Below are positions 13,106 to 25,800 of a stretch of 64,000 nt of DNA, in pieces; position 1 is the stretch's first letter; every line of letters begins with the position of its first letter. This stretch comes from Enoplolaimus lenunculus. Its lineage: Eukaryota; Nematoda; Enoplea; Enoplida; Thoracostomopsidae. A program made the translations under genes and the position numbers. The notes under the pieces are model-generated. The model saw only the letters and a list, made by a program, of their open reading frames with translations. It did not search any database and was not told the origin of the DNA. The stretch is from contig JASANG010003778.1 of assembly GCA_030248215.1 (NCBI GenBank), positions 1 to 64,000 of the forward strand, in the 5' to 3' direction.

Positions 13106-13827
13106 AGCATGTATAGCATATGGTTATTCAAGGTATCATGTCAAAACTAAAACGCTATTTTAAACGTGTTTTCGTTTCAAACAGCAACTTTCAAAACGCT
13201 TTTCTATAAGCGGAGAAATGTTAAAATGAATCACAGTCGCGTCAAAGTGCTGATTTTTGCGTTTATGAAAACGCTATTTTCGCATCAATATAAACGCTTT
13301 TTCCAATACGTGGAAGTCGTTTTGTATCTTGAGACCGTTCTCAGCTACTACAGTTGCCTACTTGGGCTGGGCAGTTAGTTTCTAAAAAAGATTAATTCAG
13401 ACAAGTCTTAGTATAACTTTATGTTATTCATTAATTTTGTTCGTTTATCTCATTTTTTTTAAACTTATTACCGAAATTTTCTGAATAAGGAATGAGACCG
13501 GAAAAGAATATTGAAATTTAGAATATGAAATGGCTAAGGGCGCAGTTATTTTTCGATATGTCATTAATCAAACGTACATTATGTGCAGTTCCGGCAAATA
13601 TTTATACAACTCGGTTGCGATTTTAAAAACGAATATAATATTTTCAGGCAACAATAAAGCTATACATTAACACATTCAGGCTCAACTTGTATACGTGTAG
13701 TTTTCAGGGGTGTTGTAGAGAGTGGTAAACGGGACACAAATTGACACACTTAGCTAACACATTCACACTGAGGGCTAAATTTTCTTTCGCTCGCCTAACT
13801 TTATCGCAAAAATCTTCGATGTTAAAT

Positions 13828-14097
13828 ATTAAACCTTTATCATATGAATATTTTCTATTTCATCTGAGACCTACTTTTATGCTAGGATTCAAACTCCAGT
13901 GACTGGAGTGGGAGGCGTATACCATCACCACTCAGCTATAGGAGCTTGACGCTCGAGCGCGAGGGCGTTCTCACGTCTTGTTGTAATTCATTACTATATA
14001 TACGAGTTGCAATTGTTAAACACTGTGCGATGTATATTATTTAACGTATATACACTGGGCTGAGTCGCCCATAGTAACTCTATGTGAGAAGGGGTTA
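13828..14097 (-). mobile_element. TIR element with tRNA-like cargo, family F, copy 1
   Basis: Inverted ends of the taacccyttctcacat type, here slightly diverged. On the minus strand there is a tRNA-like stretch with A box (tagctgagtgg) and B box (gtttgaatcc). Confidence 0.7.
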
Positions 14098-14124
14098 TAG
14101 ATAGTAAAACTGATAATTTTTTGC

Positions 14125-14392
14125 TTAACCCTTTATCACATGAATATTTTCTATTTCTTCTGAGACCTACTTTTTGCTAGGATTCGTACTCCAGTGACTG
14201 GAGTGGGAGGCGTATACCATCACCACTCAGCTATAGGAGCTTGTCGCTCGAGCCCGCGGGGCCCTCACGTCTTGTGGTAATATAGTACTATGTGTACGAG
14301 TTGCAATTGTTAAACACTGTGCGATATATATTATTCAACGTATATACACTGCGCTGAGTTGCCCATAGTCAACTCTACATGAGAAGGGGTTA
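14125..14392 (-). mobile_element. TIR element with tRNA-like cargo, family F, copy 2
   Basis: ttaaccctttatcacatgaa at the left and catgagaaggggttaa at the right; 28 bases after copy 1 in the same orientation. Confidence 0.78.
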
Positions 14393-14640
14393 ATAATAAA
14401 TACTTTTCCGTAATAAAATCGTAGCTATGCAACTGGTCGCTTTTTTGCAACACGCAAGCAAATGTGTCAACTTAAGTATACAATTTGCAGGAATGGGCCG
14501 GTCGGCATTAAAATACGCCTTTCCTGGAGCTAACAAATTTGAGTTGCCAAAATTTCAACCGGAACTACCGGTTATCTGCCGGGCACCGGCGGCAGATGGC
14601 TAGTTCTGTGCGTGGTAAATTGCATCATCGAGTACATAGC

Positions 14641-16808
14641 TTAGGCATCACAAAGATCGCGGTACAACTGGGTATTTTGACAACACTCAGCGTTTGGTTG
14701 CTGTTCACCACGTTGGCCACGAATTCTTCTTAGCCGGTTTGTTGCCCGCAACAGAGGAGGTACTCGAGGTCGCGGTTGCATCATTGATCGCGTAGGTAAC
14801 TGGCGATAATTTGATACACCGGCACGTGATGTTGACCTGCGACGTTGTTGTGTTGTACGGGTTGTTGCACCGAGTGCGTTAAGTAAATCGTTGCGTGAAT
14901 GAATGTTACTCAAGTTAATGTCACAATCGGTTGCTAGTTGACTGAAATTGGCAAAATATATCTTATTCGCACAGCAGAAATTTTCTAGTTTTCGACCAGG
15001 TACCGCTAGTTGACTGAAATTGTCAAAATATATCTTATTCGCACAGCAGAGATTTTCTAGTTTTCGACCAGGTACCGCTAGTTGACTGAAATTGTCAAAA
15101 TATATCTTATTCGCACAGCAGAGATTTTCTAGTTTTCGACCAGGTACCGCTAGTTGACTGAAATTGTCAAAATATATCTTATTCGCACAGCAGAAATTTT
15201 CGAGTTTGCGGCCAGGTACCGTAGTAGGGTACAATTTGTCTCTTTGTTAATGATTGGGAAACCGTATTTGACGCAGTAGTCCAGTAGAGCGTAAGGTTAA
15301 GCTTTCGACTAATTTTTTCGTTAGACGTATTTTCAATTATCGATATATCTTTTGCGCTGAGGCTTTAAGGCTTAGGAACATGCTTAGGCTACAGTTACGC
15401 ACATATAAATTTAGCTTTAACCCGCCCTTCGTTACTGATATATATCCGGTATTGTAACTATCCGTTGAATTAAACGGTTATTTGTCTTGTATCAATAGCT
15501 AGAGCGATAATGCAAGGTTATACTTAGAATGTATTTTCAAAAGTCAGTATGTTTTATAGTTTCGAACTCATCTTTATTTGGTCCTGCAGTCATTATTACA
15601 CTACAATTAGGGATAATAGATATTTACGGACTCTGATTAGAGTTAAGGGATTGTATCCGCTTGCGGACTCTTATTACGGATACGGACTCGTATTGATTGG
15701 GACTCAAAATGGGGACCCCCTCTTATTACCCCCCTCTTATTCGGGTCACAACAGTACTAGCGAGATGCCTCTGTTAGTATAGTGAAGTTTTATTAAATAC
15801 ATACGAATTGGCGTAATTTCTAGCACCAAGATTATATTATGTATAAAGGCGGGGCCGTAGCCAAATGTGGCCGGGGGGGGGGCTCAACCTTCCCAGGAAA
15901 ATTTTGGCCCCCCTATAAAGTTTTCAACCTTGCTTGTAACTCATTGAAAACCCTTGAATGCGTTTCCTAAAAAATTTTTAGCCCCCCTAGCAAGGTGAGC
16001 TGGCTACGGGCCTGTATAAACATTGTGATACTCTCACTTATTATCTCTAAATCCTATGTAGCACCAGCACGAACCGTCTTCAGCGGTACCCCCTGTAATG
16101 GAGGAAGGCTTAAATTACTCGGCAGCCTCAAAGTGTAAGTATACCGAAAGGCACGCATTGCAGCAATTAATTGATCAATGGTACTGTGTAAAATTAATAC
16201 CACCTTAATACTCTCGCTGATCAGGGAGGGGGTATTGCGGTATTCATGTTATAGTGACCTGCCTCTCTAAACAAGGAAAGGTAGTCGGCCAAAACCGCAA
16301 CGCCCGGTGGGACATTTTGTACCATGTGGGACGCCAAGAATTGCACACTTTTATCATTATTTAGTCTTGCTAGTACTAAACTCAGGAAAAGTTTCGGTAA
16401 ATTAGACATTTTAACCCTTTCTCACATGAATATTTTCTATTTCTCCTGAGACCTACTTTTATGCTAGGATTCGAACTGCAGTGACTGGAGCGGGAGGCGT
16501 ATACCATCACCACTCAGCTATAGGAGCTTGACGCTCGAGCCCGAGGGGGCTCTCACGTCTTGTGGTGATTTAGTACTATGTATACGTGTTGCAATTGTTA
16601 AACACGGTGCGATATATACTATTTAACGTATATACACTGCGCTGAGTTGCCTATAGGCAACTCAATGTGAGAAGGGGTTGAATAATAACACAAATTTACA
16701 TAGTGCACACATCTTCGCGATGTTCAGCTGCAAACTTTGAATCAGAAGGAAAATCACGGTTCGTAGGAGCTCGCTTTCTTCGTGACACACTTGAACCTGG
16801 CGGCGCGT
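14641..16808 (-). CDS. Putative C-terminal tail exons 18-20 of the astacin gene
   Basis: Three exons in matching phase: 16700-16808 (contains [13 protein letters not shown], a furin-like RRKR site, and EDVCT), 16145-16183 ([12 protein letters not shown]) and 14641-14941 ([18 protein letters not shown], an Arg/Pro-rich stretch, then [15 protein letters not shown] and stop). No signal peptide or start exon was found between the fourth ShKT exon and these exons, and the phases join to it (phase 1), so I attach them to the astacin gene. Four tandem copies of the acceptor region precede the last exon. I do not recognise the tail; a cleaved C-terminal peptide is one possibility. They may instead be a separate small gene with an unseen first exon. 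Confidence 0.5.
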
Positions 16809-19800
16809 CTAAAATAAAAATTAAATTTATAAAATTGACGGTGTTGTACAGACAGGTTAAACATTTAAATTTGATGTATTCGATGCAATATCATAGAAAT
16901 AACAGCCCTAACATGTAAGTTTTACGAAACCAATGACTTGCTAAGTAAAGATGCGGGCACCAAGATACATGCCAATATGGACTTGTACCAAGACAAACGT
17001 CTAATATGCTTTTTTTGTTTTATTACTGCAAAACTTTTAATAACGGTTAAATTTTGAGTAACTATACTTTAATTAATTGATATTGTAGGGTTAGCGTTTA
17101 TTTTATCATATAAGGGAACCGGTGGTTGGTTGACGGGCCCAGAACACAATTTTCTGACATTTGAGGCAATATATAATGTGAAAAGAACTTGCGAGCAGAG
17201 CGAGCGAGAAGCTAAAGGCAATTTTGGTTGCGCAAATGTAACAATTTATAAGGTAAGACTTCTCAAAGTTTGATAAAAAACATTCTGCGATGGTAGGAGT
17301 GCCAATAGAATATTGTGAAAGAAACTTTGCGAGCGAAGCAAACTTAAATGCCATCCGCAATTTTCTGGCACAAAATTAAAACATTGCAGAGACCTGATTG
17401 TCTGATTAGCGGGGTGCACCTCAACCGCCCTTTGATTCGCGCCTGAGTTTTTTAAAGCTGAAAAATTCGAACAATGGCATTCTTAATTGCGCAGAAATTA
17501 TTGAAGCGAGTTTAAAAATAGTATGATGGTAGTGAACACATAGAATGTCACTGTAAAGCGGTGACATTGGAATGAAAACGATTACGCGTCAAAGTTCAAA
17601 ACTGCGACAAAACTTACCAATCTACGACAATTCGTTGTACGACAACTTATCACCCGCTAGCATCCTAAACATAAGCCTAAGCCAAAAACCTAAGCATAAT
17701 GCTAAACATAATGGTAAGCATAAGCCTATGCTAAGCATGACGGCAAGCATAAGCCTTGACTTAAAGGCAATGGCCGACAATTACTCGACTCGACATTTGC
17801 ACGGATTGGCGACAAATTGTTGTGATACTCATAAAATTATGTACCATTTTGATGAACAACTTTGGACGCTTTATTCCGGTTCAGATTCGCCGAAACACAA
17901 CTGTCACATGATTTAGCACAGTTTACGAGCATCCATGAAGGATTTTTGCTGCATTCGCCTATAAGCGACCATTGTCGGCATTGCGTATTTGTGTCCGCAC
18001 AAGTACTACCTGTAAAACGTTGCTGTCAATTTTTGAATTTAGCAAAGCTTCGAAACCAGAATGTGAAATAGCTTATAATCTGTGAGAAATTTTGAACATA
18101 TAGAAAAGCAAACAAAGAGAATAGCGGACGAAAGACAAGAAGTGCGATAAAAAATGGTAACCAAATCCAATCTTTATTCTAAGTCCGTATTGTCAAAGGT
18201 GTGTTGCACTTTATACCAGTTTGGTGATAAGTCTTGTAAAACGTTTGAACGATGGAATGGTGACGTTTGAAATTAAACACTTTCATTGCATTTCGTTTTA
18301 CTCTACTTATGTGCAAATTTTGAAACCTGCAATTGCAGCACGTTTAGTTAGTTTGAAAAGCTATTACTAAACTGGTGATAGGTGCTATATACATTTGAGA
18401 ATATGAACTGTAATCTGAGAATGAAAATTATGCACCAGCGATACTTTTGTTTCGGCCACACGTGTTACATGAAACGGCACAATTTTCTGCCATCCAATTT
18501 GGATTTTTGACGCACTCACTGGATCTTGCCCATTTTTGACAGTTACGGACGGTGTCCACACACTCGGGACCTTGAAATACGAACAGTATAGCTAAGACGT
18601 ATAACAGCCGGGATGGCATTAGGTTGCTACTGCGCAGAACACCGGCCTGTATCCAGAGGGGATCGGTGTGACTCTGCCGTCCGTTAATTTTGCCCCTCCC
18701 CTTAAGAAAAGTTTTGCCTGTTTGTAAAGTTGTAAGTCCGTGAAACCTTTGCATATCTCACCTTCAAAAACTTTTAGCCCCCAAAGTATGCTGAGTTTGC
18801 TACATGGCCTCAGCAAACGAAAAAGATTGCTTGACGCATAACTGCACAAATAGAAAATATGCTCTTATTTTTTGATCGTCACTCTGGGAATTTCGAAAGC
18901 TGTATAACCCGTGTACACTCCATTATCTATGCCCCCCAATTGTCTAGGTAAAGCTAATGTTGAAGGGTGAACGTACGTTTCTTTAGCGATCCAGGTGGTA
19001 TACTTGTTGCCGAAATGACACCAGGACAACTGACACAAGACACTGGACAATTGATTGACATCCAATCTTTGTTGAATATACACTCGCCTTCACGTTCCCA
19101 AGTTTTACATTTTTCATGTTTATCAGTACAAGCTTGAGGTGCTGAAAATATAAATCACTATTTATCAGTGAAATTTAATTTTAACAAGGTATTTTCCGGA
19201 TAGGCAAATTATATACGGTCACCGCGAGCCAAACCAAACACTTTTATTTGTTTAATACTTACACAGGTTCTGATATTTTAAAAAATCCGACTAAGTATTC
19301 TTAAAGCAGCAAATTCGAAAAGAGTTCTGTTGTCACTATTACAAGAGAAATATACTAGGTAAAAGTGCCCCTAGAAGGGACAGATTGTGATATGTTTCGC
19401 TTGAAGCATGTAAAAGAATTTAAACAAGGGTTTGTTAGACCATAGATCAGTAGGTAATGCTTATAACATTAGCTCCATAACTTCTATGAAAATAGTTGTC
19501 ATCTATATCTTTGACGGCTGTCTTTCAGTTTTAAAAACTTGATTCCGGTTCCGACTGAAAAGTTTGATTCCGATTCCGCTTTCGAGTAAATCTAGTTCCG
19601 GTTGGAACCCTATTAAATGGAGTTCGCTGACTACGAAGGACTACTACACTGCCATCTTATATTTCATAATATTCGGTCACTGGCGCATATTTGTGAAAAA
19701 TACTTGGAACGAGATGTCAACGCTTGAACCCGACCCGGCAGTCGATTTACTGCCATAGCCGAAATTGAGACCGCCGCTTGCGCGTGGTTAGAACTGTTTC

Positions 19801-22800
19801 AAACCCCTCTTGGCGTTATTCTAGTTTAAAACCCACCGAACATTTAAGGAATCAAGGGATATATTGTTGATGGGCCCACGTTACTTTTAGGGGCCCATGT
19901 TACTTTTAGGGCTGTCCCGGTTTCTGGTGGATCTGTAAAAGAGTAGGCTTACATTCTAGACTACATTTTTTGCTTAGGCTTAGGCTTAGGCTTACGCTTA
20001 GGAATACGCTTTTGCAACGCTTAGGCTTAGGCTTAGGAATACGACATTGGCCACTCGATGCAACAAACTGGCATAACCAATTAACGTCGTAGCAAAGACA
20101 ACATTTTACCTTGAGTTGTAATCAATGGTTGTGTCGTAAATGTTAATCTCCCGACAGTTGTTCGCCCGATCTCGTTGCATATCCCACACGACTCGGAACA
20201 GTAGACGCGCATATAACCAGGGTTTGCAGTACACTGCCCTGTTTGAGCCCAATTTTGACAATTTTTCTTGTCTATATCAAAGCAGTTGCTTACAGGAATT
20301 GGAGTTGGTCGAATTTCGGTCACCTTTGTCACTTCTGCAATAGTATTTTTAGCATTTATGCGTACAAGCTAACTAATCATGATATTGTCACTGCAGGGTA
20401 CGTGGCAGATTTTGAGATGAAGCAAACTGCATCAGATGCGCTTCTTAGTAGACCAAATTAATGGTGAAAAATATGCTTAATTTCTAAATACAAACAACTA
20501 GCCCGAAGGCTGCAAATCACACACATTTGAGAATACAGATGTGTTCAAAGCCAGGAGCGCATAAAAGGGAAATGGGACGAATATACCACTAAAGTTCCTG
20601 GAACGACGCGAAAAACGCAGTTTTACAGGATGTAGAATAGGGGTCAAAACACATTCTCGCTCACTATGCTCACTTGAAATAACATTATCAGACTAACTTT
20701 CCATACGGAAATAAAATGCTTGCTATGTGCTTGGTCAATCTACTCTAAAGAAATCGTCTTACTTTCTGGAGTCGGTCGTTTTCGTTCGAGTATTTGCAAG
20801 TTTGGGTAAGTTTCTCGCAGCGGATCGACCAGATAACAATCGATAGTAAATTGCTTTAAGCACCGTTTCTTCTTCACTGCGATCTTAGGAGTTGGCGTAG
20901 CACAAGTAGTCGCTACACATTTTTCCAGCTGTCGGTCAATACCTCTGAAGTGCACTCAAAACAAAAATTGGTGATATTTAACAAAAACTTTCTTACAATT
21001 AAAAAATATAATTAGCAAGCTGCACTTGAAAAGTATATATTTCTGTTATAACACAAAAGTTTTCAAAAAAGTTGTGAAATAAAGTCTGTAAATAAACGTT
21101 TTTCAGTTATTTTTGAAGAAAAATTGTCTTAAATATCAGAAAAACTTTTCAAGTTTGCCACAGAATATACGTTTCTGAATAAATTCACAAATACTTTTTT
21201 GTGCGTGTTGAAGGTTAATATTTAGTTTGGAGTTAGAGTTCATTTCGACATATATACGCGTGACGGTTTCTTTATAAAAAGTGTTTAATCGCAACCTGGT
21301 ATTATTCAATTAACACCTTCTGTTAGCTCCTGAACCCAAGAATATATGGATGCAACAATAGCCATTAAACGATATGGAATATCAGAGAAGGTAAACTAAT
21401 TTTGAAAAAAAAAGCTTTTTTCGGCATTAACAAATATCTAAATTGTATAACTTTCAAGAAAATCGAACACTATTCAAACGAAAAATTGCTAACGGGTTTG
21501 ACTACTTGTATAGAACAACCGCAGAAAGTCAAGGAGATCCTGGATTTCTCGGTGGGATAGAATACTTTGCTGTGATCTGAAATCGCCGTATCTTTCACGT
21601 ATTTGACTAGTAAACATATTGTGAGCTTCAAATGTACCATTTGAATTGCAAAATTTTCAGTACGGCATTGCTCGTATGTCGGGGGTTATATCTCGCGTCC
21701 CCTTGTATCCACACCGCGGCACTGCAAAAAATGGTGGGTCAAATTGACTCTCTCGAAAATAGGCTTTTCTGGACTAACACAAACTGAGTCAATCGACTCC
21801 ACCAGAGTCAACTTCGATGCAGTATGTCGCACGTTTGACTGTGGCTGAGTCGAATTTGACTCAGTTTGTGTAGTCAGGAAAAGCCTATTTCCGAGAGAGT
21901 CAATTTGACTCCCCATTTTTTTCACAGTGTGCGTATAACAGGTAATGTTAGAAGCAAGATTTTTTCAACTAAAACAAACATTTTGTTGCACAAGGTACAA
22001 TTCAGAAATCAAAGGTTTTACAAACTAACCAAAATATGACCGAATAATATTTTCGAAATCGTTGAACAAATTTAACTTACACACATCTGTTCGAACCTCC
22101 TCGGCATATTCGGTTGCGTTTACGCAAACCACAACGATCACATTGAGCATTGCATACGGTCCACGCTGTCCATTCGGTCCAAGTACCAAATTGTACTCTT
22201 GAAGGTATTAATTTTGACGCCTTTGACTGATTCCCTTCTGAATAAAATTTAAATTAACATCAAATTATACATTATCCACAACAACCTGAACGTGCCGTTT
22301 GGAAATGCGCCAATGTATAGAATAGGGCCGTAACAGTAGTATAACCATATTCTTAAGTCTAAGCCTAAGGCAAAGCGTATTAAAAATGAGCATATACCTA
22401 AGCCTAAACCTAAGTCAAGGCGAAAAAATTAGTCTAAAGCTTAAGCTTACTCTATGGTAGTTGAGCAGCAAAGTGTTCCGCCCCTAGAATTTATATGAAC
22501 GAGAAAATGGATTTCTAATTCCTAAATATTATAGACGTTTTTACTAAACACACCATAAAACAAAAACTATTGTGTTGAATGAAATTGTTTCATACGATTC
22601 GCTCGTTTAATACTGTGAAGCTGAAAACTTTTAGTACCGTTTTGCCCTATGGACCATCTCAGGCCAATATTAAGCGTAAAACAACCGACACAGATATAGC
22701 CGTCTAGACTCGGTTTTAGGTGTGAATTACAAAAATTACCTAGACACATGCGTGAGTGATAACTGTTGTAGTCTCCCACAGTTGAAAATTCCGCGTCTTA

Positions 22801-25800
22801 TTAATACTGGAGAAACGTAATTGTACGTAAAATATAAGTGTATTTCTAAGAATTAAACCTAAACTTCTTAGCCTATAACACTAAGTACAGGTCTAAATGT
22901 TAACCTCAACTTCTAAGCATAACTCCAGGGCTAAGCTTAAGCAAAACTGTTCCACTGTGGGAAACTACAAAATGCCATTAAGCATACACGGAAACGCACC
23001 ACACCAGTAGTCGAGTAAAAATCCTTTGAAGTACGGTGCAATTCTTTCGGTTGTTCGCATCATAACCGATGCCGTATTGCCTGATGTACGAAGAACATTT
23101 TCAGGCGGATCACAGCAATATCTAAAATTCTATTAAAGTTGTGGGCACCTTCCAGTAAACTCTGTCGAAACAAAAGCTTTACATACGTGTCAGACCCCCG
23201 CACAGTCAGGAGCGGTTCAACGCTTGACCGAACTTGGACCACTGTTCTGTGGGCCCGATTGTTGTATTCCGCACTGACTAGTCTATTATACGCCAACATT
23301 TTTAAACCTGGTTGTGAATAAAAGTCTAGCGTAATCTCAGAATTCCAGTCCTTGTCGAAAGCAAATAATGGTTTGGATCATATCCATAACAAAAGCAACA
23401 ATTGTTAAACTAAAGCCCTACTCTCACGTGCAAGTTGGTTTTGCAGCAAGAACTCGCAGCTGCCACTTGCGCAAAATAGTTGCAGCTGCAAGTATTTGCA
23501 AATAATTATGTCTTTCGTTAAGAATCTTGACGTGAATTTATATAAATAATTTGCAGACGACTGTAAGAAATATCGAGCAGAAGCTATAAATTATCAGTTC
23601 AACCAATGATGATGAATAAATTCCACTTACAAGCCTATTCAAAAATGTGAATTAATTCTTGGCGTATATTCATCATGACTATTAATATGCAGCTGTAAGT
23701 TCTCCAAATAAATTTTTCAACAAAACGTGCAACTGCAAGTTTCAGCTGCATGCAACATTATACATCGTTCTCAATGAAAATTTTATTTTGCCACCGAAAA
23801 CACTATAAGGCAGGATTAACATGTGACACATTTCAAAATTGTCATGCGTTAACCCTACTATAACGCGAAAATTAAGTTAACCCTTCCATAACGTGTGTTA
23901 CAAAAATGCTCTGTGACACGTATTAGGATTATTATGAACGATGCATTATAACGCGGAAAGAAGTATTTACTCAAAATTTTATGACTTGAAACCACTTTCA
24001 TACCGATACACTTTCTATTTAGTGCTTCATGTAAAGCTAGTCCCGTTATCATCGCCGTCCTAGACGGCGAAATATCAAACAAGTCTGATATTTGAATTAA
24101 CTAAAAGCTGCTTCAATAAATTCAAAACGTCTGAATATATTTAAGAGGCGCGCAATAACACAGTTTACGATCGACCAATCAAAATGCAAATGCAACAAAT
24201 TCACGCGAATTGTAACTGCGTTCACAACTGCGGATTAAATTTAATGGCATGAATTCCGGTGAATTATTTGCACGTGCAAGAACTTCAAAGCCGAGTTGCG
24301 ACCAACCTTGGTCATGCAAGTTGCACGTGCAAATTTTTCCTGCAAAAACGTGCACGTGTGAATAGGGCTTAACTGTACGCTGTGTATTATTCTATTAAAA
24401 ACACCGTCGACTGCGCTGGCCCTCAAAAAAGATGCTGAGCAAAGAGCGTAATAATGGCTTACCTGGATCCAGTGAGGGCAAAATTGGCTGTTTTAATTTC
24501 GACAAAGTCATAGCAAGTGGATCGGCAGTAAAAATCGACCATTTTCACTTCAATATTTACTGTCTGTCCGGTAGCGCACTGAAAGTTATACTTAGTGGAC
24601 CATGTTAATTAGAAAGACCGGCCAGCAAGCGTTAACTCCGAAACCTAAACCTAAACCTTAGCAAAAGCCGACAGGTAAGCCTAAACGCAAACTTAAAATT
24701 AATTCCAAGCCTGATCCTAAGCCTATACCTCTAAAAGATCCTAAAAGTTTTCCAGTCCGCTTGTCTGCCATTATACAATCCTATAATTAACATGGACCAG
24801 GTGTGATATTGTTGCAATTTAAAACCTGCCTAAAATCTTTTTAGCTAAGCAGTCATGAGACCTGCTGGACGCTGTCAGATATTTCAAGCTATTGACAGTG
24901 CCATTATTGCGAGTGGATTAAGCTGATATCGGCTGCGAAATAAAATTCATTGAATTGTAAACCCATGTATAATCAGCGAGGTATTTCATAGTGTTATGTT
25001 TCATGGAGGGCAGAAATTCCTGTTCCAGTGGCATGTACATGCCGCGGACCTGTAGCACGTCACCATGAAGGTTTGCACAATCAGGCGAGCATATACGCAG
25101 TCAGTAACTAATTTGAACGAGGCAACTTGCAAAAAATGGTGAGTCAAATTGACTCTCCGAAATAGGCTCTACCGGGACTACACAAACTGAGTCAAATTTG
25201 ACTCGAGTCCCATTCGACTCACTGAGTTGCACGCTTGACTCTGGCGGAGTCGAATTTTCAGTTTGAGTAGTGCCCAAAAGCCTATTTGGAAGAGAATCAA
25301 TTTGACTCACCATTGTTTGCAGTGCATGATTCAACGCCAAGCCAGAAACTTATCGTTAACCGAAATCAAAGCTACCTTAATTAACCAGTTACATTCCTGA
25401 TTTGGTTGAAGACGAATTGATCTCAATGATTTGCGGCGTTTTCTTCCGATCAGCGTTCCACTTAGACAACCTTCTGAAATATAGCAATAAAACTAACAAT
25501 TACTTTAAGATAAAATATCGTTGCCGTATGATTTTTTATGATACTGACGAACAAAAAACTGAAAACTCCGTTTTGAACTTTATTTTGTTAGCTTTATCCA
25601 GTAATTTTCAAGCATTAGTTTCATTTTTTGTCTAATTTTTCTCTGTTTCAAAGTATTAAAGGTGTTCACCTTGCTGATCATATTTTTGACATATAAAAAC
25701 GATTTAATATGAAGTATAAATAACGGATCCTATCAAAAATACAAAATCGTTTTCGTGGTAAAAAAACGCGTTTATACTAATGCCAAAAACGCGAAAAAAA

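Noticed and set aside
15000-15234. Repeat-encoded N-terminal part of a 197-residue ORF
   Set aside because: As a gene start it depends on a TTG; the sequence before the last exon fits an intron end better. It is kept only as possible alternative exon sequence.
17572-17916. 114-residue plus-strand ORF
   Set aside because: Shadow of the fourth ShKT exon (minus strand) plus a TTAGGC-type run.
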